A DNA stretch of 64,000 nucleotides, from contig NZ_JOCX01000015.1 in NCBI RefSeq assembly GCF_000717915.1, forward strand, positions 192,260 through 256,259, in the 5' to 3' direction. The number at the start of each line of letters is the position of its first letter. The first letter of the stretch is position 1. Below, piece by piece: positions 39,699-47,797 of this stretch. The position numbers and the translations under genes are program-made. The DNA is from Streptomyces sp. NRRL S-244. Lineage in GTDB: Bacteria > Actinomycetota > Actinomycetes > Streptomycetales > Streptomycetaceae. The notes beneath the pieces were generated by a model, which made no database searches, was not told where the DNA came from, and saw nothing but the letters and a program-made list of their open reading frames with translations.

Positions 39699-41423
39699 TC
39701 AGGCCCGCTTGCCCTGCAAGAAGCGGTGCAAGCGGGTCCACGGCCAGGTGTTGATGACGTCGTCCTTGGTGAGCCAGCCGCGCTGCGCCGTGCCCACCCC
39801 GTAGCGCAGGTACGGCAGGTGCGTCGTGGCGTGCGCGTCCGAGTTCACCGCGAACTTCACCCCGTGGCGCCTGGCCCGCAGGATGTCCTCGTCGCCGAGG
39901 TCGAGCCGCTCCGGATGCGCGTTGATCTCCAGGGCGGTCCCCGTCCGCGCACAGGCCTCGAACACGGCGTCGAAGTCGGCGTCCACACCCGGACGCCGGC
40001 CGATCCGCCGGGTGGTGGGGTGGCCGATGACGCGGACGTACGGGTTCTCGCAGGCCCGGATGAAGCGCCGGGTCATCGCGGCCCGGCTCTGGCCGAAGTG
40101 GGAGTGCACGGAGGCCACGCACAGGTCGAAGCCGGCCAGGAAGGAGTCGGGCCAGTCCAGGCCGCCGTCCGGGCCGATGTTGAGTTCGGTGCCGTGCAGC
40201 AGCCGCATCCCGCGCACCGTGCGGTCCAGCGCCCGTACCCGCTCGCGCTGCGCCAGGATCTTCTCCTCGGTCATGCGCTGCATGGCGAGGTCCGGCGCGT
40301 GGTCGGTGACCGCGTAGTACGCGTAGCCCCGGGCGGCAGCGGCGGCCACCATGTCCTCCAGGGAGGCGAGGCCGTCGGTGAGGTCGGTGTGGGTGTGCAG
40401 ATCGCCCCGGATGTCGTCCTCCGCCACGAGGGCGGGCAGTTCACCCCGCAGTCCGGCCGCGACCTCCCCTCGGTCCTCGCGCAGCGTCGGCGGGATCCAG
40501 GGCAGGCCGAGCCGGGCGTAGACCTCCTCCTCCGTCTCCGAGGCGAGGCTCTTGCCGCTCTCCGCGTCGAACAGCCCGTACTCGGAGAGCTTGAGCCCCT
40601 GGCGCACCGCCAGGGCGCGGGTGCGGATGTTGTGCGCCTTGGATCCGGTGAAGTACTGGAGGCCGGCTCCCCAGGAGGCGGGCGGCAGGACGCGCAGGTC
40701 GACCTGGAGGCCGGCCTCCGTGCGGACGGAGGTCTTCTTCGCGCCGTGCGCGATGACGTCGGCCACGAACGGGAGCTCGGCGAGGGCCGTCATGAACGGC
40801 GCGGACGTGTCGGCCGCCACCAGGATGTCGATGTCGCCGATGGTCTCGCGCATCCGGCGCAGCGAGCCCGCGTACGTGCATCGGACGCACCCCGGGATCC
40901 GCTCCATCTCGGCGACGATCTGCTCGGCGATGTCCATCGCGGCACCGAGCAGGATGCGGCCGTCGGCGTTCCGGAGTACGGAAATCCCGTGCAGGATGTT
41001 CTGCTCGGTCTGCTCGCCGAAGCCCTTCAGGTCGCGCAGCTTCTCCTTGCGGATGGCGTCCTCCAGCTGCTTGACGGAGGAGACGCCCAGCTCCTCGTAC
41101 AGGACGAGGGCCTTGCGGGGTCCGAGCCCCGGGATGGCGGTCAGGGCCCGCACCCCGGCCGGGACGGCGGCCCTGCGCGCCTCGATGTCCGGGACGTGCC
41201 CGGTGCTCAGGTACTCGACGACCTTCTCGGCGATCGACTTGCCCACGTTCGGTATCTCCCGCAGGCCCTTGACGTCGAGCCCGGCGACGTCGGCCGGGTG
41301 GCCGCCGATGGCGCGGGCGGCCTTCTCGTACGCGCGCGCCTTGAAGGCGTCGCCGCCGCTGATCGAGATCAGGTCGGCGTACTCCTGCAGCAGTGCCTCG
41401 ACCTTCTCGTTGGCCCTGGCCAT
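39699..41423 (-). CDS. polX: PolX-type DNA polymerase/3'-5' exonuclease
   Basis: 574 residues. N-terminal helix-hairpin-helix and Pol-beta-like part: GLREIPNVGKSIAEKV and LTAIPGLGPRKALVLYEELG, then the nucleotidyl-transfer region with YAGSLRRMRETIGDIDILVA (Asp pair) and DLRVLPPASWGAGLQYFTGS. The C-terminal PHP domain has DLHTHTDLTDG, VTDHAPD, ELNIGPDG, SVHSHF, GHPTTR and NSDAHAT, a full set of metal ligands. PolX enzymes repair abasic and oxidised sites. ATG at 41423; the frame extends to 41492, but the Met-Ala-Arg start is the family form. Convergent with the monooxygenase (20-base gap). Confidence 0.93.
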   Translation of the reverse strand: MARANEKVEALLQEYADLISISGGDAFKARAYEKAARAIGGHPADVAGLDVKGLREIPNVGKSIAEKVVEYLSTGHVPDIEARRAAVPAGVRALTAIPGLGPRKALVLYEELGVSSVKQLEDAIRKEKLRDLKGFGEQTEQNILHGISVLRNADGRILLGAAMDIAEQIVAEMERIPGCVRCTYAGSLRRMRETIGDIDILVAADTSAPFMTALAELPFVADVIAHGAKKTSVRTEAGLQVDLRVLPPASWGAGLQYFTGSKAHNIRTRALAVRQGLKLSEYGLFDAESGKSLASETEEEVYARLGLPWIPPTLREDRGEVAAGLRGELPALVAEDDIRGDLHTHTDLTDGLASLEDMVAAAAARGYAYYAVTDHAPDLAMQRMTEEKILAQRERVRALDRTVRGMRLLHGTELNIGPDGGLDWPDSFLAGFDLCVASVHSHFGQSRAAMTRRFIRACENPYVRVIGHPTTRRIGRRPGVDADFDAVFEACARTGTALEINAHPERLDLGDEDILRARRHGVKFAVNSDAHATTHLPYLRYGVGTAQRGWLTKDDVINTWPWTRLHRFLQGKRA

Positions 41424-41498
41424 GCCTCCAGGGTGCCCCTTGTACCGGCGCCCGGCTCGGGCACTGCCCCAGAGAAGGTGAGGATTGTTCACTTTCCA

Positions 41499-41530
41499 TT
41501 GACAGGGCGGGCGCCGCGGGCCAACAGTGT
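41499..41530 (+). promoter_or_regulatory. Putative promoter of the beta-glucosidase operon
   Basis: A consensus -35 box TTGACA at 41499-41504, 68 bases before the GTG-rich leader of the GH1 gene; the -10 is unclear (CAACAG or CAGTGT at 41522-41530). No cellulose-type TGGGAGCGCTCCCA operator is seen. Confidence 0.3.
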
Positions 41531-41571
41531 GCCGTCAGCGCCCGCGCACGCCTCGACCGAAGTGAGCCCGT

Positions 41572-42945
41572 ATGACAGCGTCCGTACCCGCGTTCCCCGC
41601 CGGTTTCCTCTGGGGCGTCTCCGCCTCGGCGTTCCAGATCGAGGGCTCGCCCACCGCCGACGGCCGGGGTCCCTCCTCCTGGGACGCGTTCACCAAGGAG
41701 CCCGGGCGCATCAAGGACGGCTCGCACGCGGACGTGGCCACCGACCACTACCGCCGCTACCGCGAGGACGTCGCCCTGATGGCCGGACTCGGCGTGGGGG
41801 CCTACCGGTTCTCGGTGTCCTGGTCCCGGGTCCTCCCGGACGGCCACGGGCAGGTCAACGGCAAGGGGCTGGACTTCTACGACCGCCTGGTCGACGCGCT
41901 GTGCACGGCCGGCATCGCCCCGGTGCCCACGCTGTTCCACTGGGACACCCCGCTCGCGCTGGAGGAGAAGGGCGGCTGGCTCAACCGCGACACCGCCGAG
42001 CGGTTCGCGGCGTACGCCTCGGTGGTCGCGGACCGGCTCGCCGACCGCGTCCCGATGTGGATCACCATCAACGAGCCGGCCGAGGTCACCCTCCTGGGGT
42101 ACGGCCTCGGCGAGCACGCCCCCGGCCGCGGCCTCGTCTTCGACGCCCTGCCCGCGGCCCACCACCAGTTGCTCGCCCACGGCCTGGGCGTGCAGGCGCT
42201 GCGGGCAGCGGGCGCCCGCCGGATCGGGATCGCCGCCTCGCACAGCCCGGTGTGGCCGGCCGGCGACGGCGAGGAGGACCGCGGCGCCGCCGAGCTGTAC
42301 GACCTGCTCACGAACCGGCTCTTCGCCGACCCCGTCCTGACCGGCGCCTATCCCGACGAAGGCCTGGCCTCGCTGCTGCCCGGACCGGTGGCCGAGGACC
42401 TGAAGACGATCTCGGCCCCGCTGGACTGGTACGGGATCAACTACTACAACCCGATGCTCGTCGGCGCCCCGCAACCGGCCGCCGCCGCCACCGGGTTCGG
42501 CGGCATCGAGATCCCCGCCGGCCTCCCCTTCTCGTTCCGGCCGGTCGAGGGGTACCCGCAGACCGACTTCGGCTGGCCGGTGGTCCCGGACGGACTGCGC
42601 GAGCTGCTCGTCTCCCTGCGCGAGCGCTACGGCGACCGCCTGCCCCCGCTGTACATCACCGAGAACGGCTGCTCGTACGCGGACGACCCCGATCCGGTGA
42701 CGGGGCGGATCGCCGACGCCCGCCGGATCGCGTACCACGAGGGCCATCTGGCCGCCCTGCACGAGGCGATGGCGCAGGGGGTCGACGTCCGCGGCTACTT
42801 CATCTGGTCGATCCTCGACAACTTCGAGTGGGCGGAGGGGTTCCGGCAGCGGTTCGGGCTGGTCCACGTGGACTACGAGACGCTGGAGCGGACCCCGAAG
42901 GAGTCGTACGCCTGGTACCGCGACGTGATCAAGGGCGGCAGATGA
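41572..42945 (+). CDS. GH1 beta-glucosidase
   Basis: 457 residues, full-length family 1 glycosidase. FLWGVSASAFQIEG at the N-terminus, TINEPAEV with the acid/base Glu, YITENG with the nucleophile Glu and FIWSILDNFEWAEGF near the end are diagnostic. It cleaves beta-glucosides such as cellobiose after uptake, in the cytosol (no signal peptide). ATG at 41572; the stop overlaps the transporter start as ATGA, so import and hydrolysis are one operon. No LacI-type regulator is adjacent. Confidence 0.94.
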   Translation: MTASVPAFPAGFLWGVSASAFQIEGSPTADGRGPSSWDAFTKEPGRIKDGSHADVATDHYRRYREDVALMAGLGVGAYRFSVSWSRVLPDGHGQVNGKGLDFYDRLVDALCTAGIAPVPTLFHWDTPLALEEKGGWLNRDTAERFAAYASVVADRLADRVPMWITINEPAEVTLLGYGLGEHAPGRGLVFDALPAAHHQLLAHGLGVQALRAAGARRIGIAASHSPVWPAGDGEEDRGAAELYDLLTNRLFADPVLTGAYPDEGLASLLPGPVAEDLKTISAPLDWYGINYYNPMLVGAPQPAAAATGFGGIEIPAGLPFSFRPVEGYPQTDFGWPVVPDGLRELLVSLRERYGDRLPPLYITENGCSYADDPDPVTGRIADARRIAYHEGHLAALHEAMAQGVDVRGYFIWSILDNFEWAEGFRQRFGLVHVDYETLERTPKESYAWYRDVIKGGR

Positions 42946-44198
42946 CCGTCGGAGGGACGGCGGCGAAGACCGCCGGCCCGGCCGATCCGGCGGGCCCGGC
43001 CGGCGGGCGGTGGGTGAGCGCGCTGTCCCTCGCCAACCTCGGGGTCTGGGTCGGCTGGTTCGGCCCGCTCCAACTGCTCCTGGCCCGCCAGGCGGAGCAG
43101 CTCGCCCCGGACCACAAGGCGGCCACGCTCGCCCTGGTGACGGGGGTGGGGGCGGCCGTCTCGATGGTCGCCAACCCGGTCTTCGGGGCCCTGTCGGACC
43201 GTACGACGGCCTCGGTGGGCCGGCGGATCCCCTGGGTGGTGGCGGGGGTCCTGGGCGGGGCGGCCGGACTGCTCGTCCTCGCGCGGGCTTCGAGCGTCGC
43301 CGTGGTGATCGCGGGCTGGTGCCTGGTCCAACTGGCCCTCAACGCGGCCTTCGCCGCGCTCACCGCCGCCGTGCCCGACCAGGTACCGCGGCGTCAGCGC
43401 GGGCTGGTCGGCGGCTGGCTCGGGGTTTCGCAGGTCGGCGGCATCCTGGCCGGCACCGCGCTGGCCACGGTGGCGGGCGGCATCGCCGCCGGGTACCTCG
43501 CGTGCGCGGCCTTCTCGGTGCTCGCGGCCGTCCCGTACGTGGTGATGCGGCGCGACGCGCGGCTGCGGCCCGAAGCCCGGCCCGCGTTCCGGTGGCGGAG
43601 CTTCCTCACCGGCTTCTGGATCGACCCGAGGCGCCATCCCGACTTCGGCTGGGCCTGGTTGACGCGCTTCCTGATGAACCTGTCGTACTCCGTCAGCACG
43701 ATGTACCTGCTGTACTACCTGACCGACGCGGTGCACTACGAGGGCGACGCCGACACCGGCGTCCTGATCCTGACGGCGCTCAACGCGCTCACCCTGCTGG
43801 CCACGGTGGTGGTCGGCGGTGTCCGCTCGGACCGCACGGGCCGCCGGAAGGTCTACGTCATCGGGGCGGGGCTGGTCATCTCGGCGGCCACCCTGCTGCT
43901 CGCCGTCTGGCAGACCTGGACCGGGGCGGTCGTCGCCTCGCTGGTCCTCGGGGTCGGCTTCGGCGTCTACACGTCGGTGGACTTCGCCCTGCTGACGGAC
44001 GTGCTGCCGACGGCGCAGGACCGGGGCCGGGACCTCGGCGTCATCAACATAGCCAACGCGCTGCCCCAGGTGCTGGCTCCGGTGATCGCCGCGCCGGTCG
44101 TCACGCACTTCGGCGGGTACACCGCGCTGTACGCGCTCGCGGGCGCTCTGGCCGTGGCGGGATCGGTACTGGTCCGCCGCATCCGCGGGGTCCCGTGA
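42942..44198 (+). CDS. GPH/SUC-type sugar MFS transporter
   Basis: 418 residues with about 12 membrane segments. The segment GALSDRTTASVGRRIPWVV (about residues 85-103) is the hallmark of the glycoside-pentoside-hexuronide and sucrose-type symporters, repeated in degenerate form as GGVRSDRTGRRKVYVIG later. Together with the overlapping GH1 gene it probably brings in a disaccharide or beta-glucoside with cations. ATG at 42942 overlaps the beta-glucosidase stop. Confidence 0.88.
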   Translation: MTVGGTAAKTAGPADPAGPAGGRWVSALSLANLGVWVGWFGPLQLLLARQAEQLAPDHKAATLALVTGVGAAVSMVANPVFGALSDRTTASVGRRIPWVVAGVLGGAAGLLVLARASSVAVVIAGWCLVQLALNAAFAALTAAVPDQVPRRQRGLVGGWLGVSQVGGILAGTALATVAGGIAAGYLACAAFSVLAAVPYVVMRRDARLRPEARPAFRWRSFLTGFWIDPRRHPDFGWAWLTRFLMNLSYSVSTMYLLYYLTDAVHYEGDADTGVLILTALNALTLLATVVVGGVRSDRTGRRKVYVIGAGLVISAATLLLAVWQTWTGAVVASLVLGVGFGVYTSVDFALLTDVLPTAQDRGRDLGVINIANALPQVLAPVIAAPVVTHFGGYTALYALAGALAVAGSVLVRRIRGVP

Positions 44199-44211
44199 GG
44201 AACCGGGCGCG

Positions 44212-44248
44212 CCCGCGGTGTCGCCGGACGGACCGGTGACACCGCGGG
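44212..44248. terminator. Bidirectional terminator
   Basis: CCCGCGGTGTC (44212-44222) and GACACCGCGGG (44238-44248), perfect 11-bp stem, between the sugar-transporter stop and the convergent chaplin stop. Confidence 0.6.
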
Positions 44249-44257
44249 CACGGTGGA

Positions 44258-44491
44258 TCAGGAGTTGACGCAGACGTTGCCGGCGGCCGGGTTCAGCAGG
44301 CCGATGAGGTTGATGCTGTTGCCGCAGGCGTTGAGCTGGAGGTGGATCGGGATCTGGACCACGTTGCCCGAGAGGAAGCCGGGCGAGCCGATGGCGTAGC
44401 CCTCGGCCGTGGCGTCGGCGGAGGCGCTGCCGATCCCGCCGAGCGTCGCACCGAGCAGACAGGCCGCAACGGCCAGGGTACGGAGCTTCAT
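44258..44491 (-). CDS. Short chaplin (aerial hypha surface amyloid)
   Basis: 77 residues, the size of the short chaplins (ChpD-H). Signal peptide to about residue 28 (GGIGSASA), then a single chaplin domain: AIGSPGFLSGNVVQIPIHLQ and the end ACGNSINLIGLLNP then AAGNVCVNS, with the two conserved Cys. Chaplins are secreted, self-assemble into amyloid rodlets and let aerial hyphae leave the water surface. I cannot say which letter of the set this is. ATG at 44491. The 245-base region upstream, shared with the divergent peptide cassette, contains no other gene. Confidence 0.93.
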   Translation of the reverse strand: MKLRTLAVAACLLGATLGGIGSASADATAEGYAIGSPGFLSGNVVQIPIHLQLNACGNSINLIGLLNPAAGNVCVNS

Positions 44492-44736
44492 GATGTGGGT
44501 CTCCCATCGCATGAGGGTGTGCGGGGGCCATCCCATACCAGCCCGGCCCGAACCCGGCCGATTCACCCGGTCGTGGGCCCCGTCCGCGGCGCGCGACCGC
44601 CGATCGGAAGACGTTCCGGAGACGTCCCACGGGATTCCCGAAGGTGAATTTTTCCGGAAAGGGCAATCTCCCGAGCCCTCTGGAGCGTATGCCCCTGTGG
44701 AAGCCTCTCCAGGAGACAACTCATGGAGGAAAACTC

Positions 44737-44895
44737 ATGGCGATCTTCACCCACCTCGTTCCCGCAAAGCACCGCCGTCGCGGCAAGAAGGACATGACCT
44801 CGGGACGTGACGACAACGCCGGCAGGCGCCGTCACCGTCGCCGCCACTGCACCAACGACAACGGCCACCACGGCCACCATGGCAACAACTGGTAA
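44737..44895 (+). CDS. 52-residue His/Arg-rich peptide heading an ABC-kinase operon
   Basis: Starts MAIFTHLVPAKHRRRGKKDM; the second half holds RRRHRRRHC (the only Cys), then NDNGHHGHHGNNW to the end. Very basic, with nine His. Ribosome site GGAGGA at 44725-44730. The stop TAA is 5 bases before the ABC-exporter ATG, which has no ribosome site of its own, so translation is coupled. The peptide has no signal sequence; it may be the exported substrate of the ABC protein, a metal-binding peptide, or a leader controlling the operon. I recognise no family. A second, overlapping start with its own AGGAG lies at 44723 in another frame. Confidence 0.6.
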   Translation: MAIFTHLVPAKHRRRGKKDMTSGRDDNAGRRRHRRRHCTNDNGHHGHHGNNW

Positions 44896-44900
44896 GCACC

Positions 44901-46820
44901 ATGGGACGGGTCGCGCGGCACGTACTGCGGCGGCTGCTGTCGGTGGCAGAAGACCCCGACGCGGTCGTCGCCGCCGCGCCCCCCGTCACTCCGCGCGAGG
45001 CGTTCCGCCGGTTCTGGCCCTACACCCGGGGCGGCCGCCGCTGGCTGGTCCCGATCCTGATCTTCAGCATGGTCGGCCCGCTCCTCGACGCGGCCGAGAT
45101 CTGGCTCTTCAAGATCGTGGTGGACGAGGTCCTCGTTCCGCGCGATCTGGGCCCGTTCCTCTGGATCGCCCTCGCCTACCTGGGGCTCGTCCTCGCTTCG
45201 GGCATTCTCGAGTTCGCCGACGACGTGCTGTCCACGTGGGTCGGCGAACGCTTTCTGCTGGCCCTGCGGTCGGACGTCTACCGGCACGTCCAGGGACTCT
45301 CCCTCGGGTTCTTCGAGCGGCGGCGGCTGGGTGACGTACTGTCACGCATCACCGGCGACGTCGACGCGATCGAGACGTTCCTGCTCTCGGGCGTGGCCAA
45401 CGCCCTTTACTACGTGGTCCAGTTGGGCGTCTTCCTCGGCCTGCTCTTCTACCTGAGCTGGGACCTGACCCTGCTCGCGCTCGTGATCGTGCCGCTCTTC
45501 TGGGGCGCGGCCCGGCGCTTCTCCCGGCTGATCAAGGCCGCCTCGCGAGAGCGGCGGCGGCGCAGCGGCTCGATCAGCGCGATAGCCGAGGAGTCGCTCG
45601 GCAACATCGCGCTGGTGCAGGCGTACAACCGGCAGGGGACGGAGGAGAGCCGGTTCGCCCGCGAGAGCGTGGGCCGCTTCCACGCGGCGATGGTCTCGGC
45701 CCGTATCCGCTCCGTGTACGGCCCGATCGTCGAGGTGATCGAACTGGCCGGCGTACTGGCCGTGATGGGCCTGGGTACGTGGAAACTGGCGCAGGGGCAG
45801 CTCACCCTGGGCGGGCTGCTGGTCTTCGTCGCCCTGCTGGGCCGGCTCTACAGCCCGATCCGCGACCTGTCCCAGCTCACGAACACCTTCTACGCGGCGT
45901 CCGCGTCGGCCGAGCGCATCATCGAGCTGCTCGACCAGCACCCGCAGGTCGCCGAGGTCGAAGCCGCCCGTGCCCGGAGGATCGGGCTCGCCCGGGGCGA
46001 TGTCGAGTTCCGCGGCGTCTCGTTCCGCTATCCGGGCACGGCGCGATGGGCTCTGCGCGAGGTGTCGTTCCGCGTACGGCCCGGTACGACGCTGGCGCTG
46101 GTCGGGGCGAGCGGCGCCGGCAAGTCCACGGTCGGGAAGCTGCAACTGCGCTTCTACGACCCTGACGAGGGGGCGGTCCTCCTCGACGGCACCGATCTGC
46201 GGGAGCTGCGGCTGGCCGAACTGCGCGAGAACGTCGCGGTGGTGCTCCAGGAGACGCTCGTCTTCCACGGCACGGTACGGGAGAACATCGCGTACGGGCG
46301 GCCCGGCGCGAGCGAGGCGGACATCGTCGCGGCGGCGCGCGCCGCCGACGCCGACGGGTTCATCCGGCTCCTCCCCGAGGGCTACGACACCGTCGTGGGC
46401 CAGCGGGGGCGGACGCTGTCCGGCGGGCAGGCGCAGCGCCTGGCGATCGCCCGCGCGATGGTCAGGGACGCGCCCGTACTGCTCCTGGACGAACCGACCA
46501 CCGGTCTGGACGCCGAGTCGGCCCGCCGGATCATGGGACCGCTGCGCCGGCTGATGGCCGGGCGGACCACGGTCGTGATCTCCCACAACCTGCTGACCGT
46601 CCGCGACGCCACGACCACGGTGGTGCTGGACGGGGGCCGGGTCGCCGAGTGCGGTACGCACGAGGAACTGCTCGTACGGGGCGGTGTCTACGCCCGTCTG
46701 CACCGCATGAACGGCGGCGTGCCCGGCGTGAACGGCTCCGGACCCGCCTCCGGTCCCGACTCCGGACCCGCCTCCGGACCCGCCTCCGGTCCCGCCTCCC
46801 CGCTGAAGGTCCTGTCATGA
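44901..46820 (+). CDS. ABC exporter (fused membrane and ATPase domains)
   Basis: 639 residues: six membrane helices in about residues 45-330, then one ATPase domain with Walker A GASGAGKST, Q loop VVLQETL, signature LSGGQAQRLAIARAM, Walker B VLLLDEPTTGLD and the H loop VVISHNL. A half-size exporter of the MsbA/LmrA type that works as a dimer. There is no N-terminal C39 peptidase domain. The C-terminus ends in a Ser/Gly/Pro repeat. Coupled to the His-rich peptide upstream (5-base gap) and to the kinase downstream (ATGA overlap), suggesting it exports the peptide or a compound that the kinase controls. Confidence 0.92.
   Translation: MGRVARHVLRRLLSVAEDPDAVVAAAPPVTPREAFRRFWPYTRGGRRWLVPILIFSMVGPLLDAAEIWLFKIVVDEVLVPRDLGPFLWIALAYLGLVLASGILEFADDVLSTWVGERFLLALRSDVYRHVQGLSLGFFERRRLGDVLSRITGDVDAIETFLLSGVANALYYVVQLGVFLGLLFYLSWDLTLLALVIVPLFWGAARRFSRLIKAASRERRRRSGSISAIAEESLGNIALVQAYNRQGTEESRFARESVGRFHAAMVSARIRSVYGPIVEVIELAGVLAVMGLGTWKLAQGQLTLGGLLVFVALLGRLYSPIRDLSQLTNTFYAASASAERIIELLDQHPQVAEVEAARARRIGLARGDVEFRGVSFRYPGTARWALREVSFRVRPGTTLALVGASGAGKSTVGKLQLRFYDPDEGAVLLDGTDLRELRLAELRENVAVVLQETLVFHGTVRENIAYGRPGASEADIVAAARAADADGFIRLLPEGYDTVVGQRGRTLSGGQAQRLAIARAMVRDAPVLLLDEPTTGLDAESARRIMGPLRRLMAGRTTVVISHNLLTVRDATTTVVLDGGRVAECGTHEELLVRGGVYARLHRMNGGVPGVNGSGPASGPDSGPASGPASGPASPLKVLS
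46737..46796. repeat. 12-bp tandem repeats at the 3' end of the ABC exporter
   Basis: Five units of TCCGGACCCGCC with single-base variation, encoding repeated Ser-Gly-Pro-Ala. A flexible C-terminal tail that can vary in length without frameshift. Confidence 0.75.
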
Positions 46821-47728
46821 GCCTCGCGACCACCACCGCGACCCGCCCCGCGGGCCCGCCCCTCGCGCCCGGTGCGAGGCCCGCGCCCGGGTACGAGGTC
46901 CTGTCGCACCTGGCCCGGACCGGCTGGCTCGACCTGTACGACGCCTGGAGCGGGGAGCGGGACTGCCGGTGCGTCGTGAAGGTCCTGCGCCCCGACCGCC
47001 GCGGCGAGGGGCGGCTGGCCGAGCGGCTGGTCCGCGAGGGCCGCTGGCTCCAGCGCTTCACGCATCCGCACCTGGTCCGCGCGTACGAGACCTTCGCCTC
47101 GCCCGAGCCCCTCGTCGTACTCGAAACGCTGACGGGCGAGACGCTCGCCCACCTCATCGACCGGCTGCCGCGGCGGGCGGCCGCCGAGGACGTGGCGGTC
47201 CTCGGCGTGCAGTTGTGCTCCGCGCTGCACTACCTGCACCGTCAGGGCCTGCTGCACCTCGACCTGAAGCCGGCCAACGTCGTGGTGGAATGCGCTCGCG
47301 CGAAGGTGCTCGACCTCAGCGTCGCCCACGCGCCCGGCATCACCCCCGCCGGCGTCGGCACGTTCGGCTACATGTCGCCCGAACAGGCCCGCGGCGGGGC
47401 CCTGTCGGCGGCGGCCGACGTCTGGGGCATCGGCATCACGCTGTACGAACTCGCCACCGGGGACGTCCCGTTCGACATCGGCGACACGGTGGACGGAACC
47501 ACCACGGACGGAACGACCACGGACGGCGCGGCCGCGGACTGGTATCCGCAGCTCGAAGAACCGGCCCCGCCCGTCAGCGCACACCGGCGGCTGCCCCCGG
47601 CCCTGGCGGCGGCCATCGACGGCTGCCTGCGCCCCGATCCGGCGGACAGGCCGTCGGTCTCCGAGCTGTCCGCCGCCCTCGACGCGACACTGCGCACGCG
47701 GCGCCGCGATACGCCCGAGGCGGGGTGA
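46817..47728 (+). CDS. Soluble Ser/Thr protein kinase with altered glycine loop
   Basis: 303 residues, a kinase domain with no membrane segment or PASTA/extracellular part. Present: VVKVLRP with the ATP-binding Lys, a Glu-containing helix (LAERLVREGRWLQR), catalytic loop HLDLKPANVV (HLD for the usual HRD), metal-binding VLDLSVA (DLS for DFG), activation end GTFGYMSPEQARGG. The glycine-rich loop is poor: SHLARTGWLDLYD has one Gly in place of GxGxxG. Activity is plausible but not certain. A TTDGTTTDG repeat lies near residue 235. It overlaps the ABC-exporter stop by 4 bases and could phosphorylate the exporter or the peptide. Confidence 0.83.
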   Translation: MSLATTTATRPAGPPLAPGARPAPGYEVLSHLARTGWLDLYDAWSGERDCRCVVKVLRPDRRGEGRLAERLVREGRWLQRFTHPHLVRAYETFASPEPLVVLETLTGETLAHLIDRLPRRAAAEDVAVLGVQLCSALHYLHRQGLLHLDLKPANVVVECARAKVLDLSVAHAPGITPAGVGTFGYMSPEQARGGALSAAADVWGIGITLYELATGDVPFDIGDTVDGTTTDGTTTDGAAADWYPQLEEPAPPVSAHRRLPPALAAAIDGCLRPDPADRPSVSELSAALDATLRTRRRDTPEAG

Positions 47729-47797
47729 CGGGAACCGGCCAGACCTGCGAAAAGGCGTCTGGTGGGGCGTGGCGCCGGCTATGTAATGTCACATCGC

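Noticed and set aside
39696..44198. A 1500-codon open frame on the plus strand
   Set aside because: It is a high-GC shadow: its first part is antisense to PolX and another part out of frame with the beta-glucosidase; only its last 418 codons are the real transporter gene starting at 42942.
44737..46820. Class I/II lanthipeptide or C39-processed bacteriocin cluster
   Set aside because: No LanB/C/M-type enzyme, no double-glycine leader in the peptide, no peptidase domain in the ABC protein. Peptide export remains only a hypothesis.
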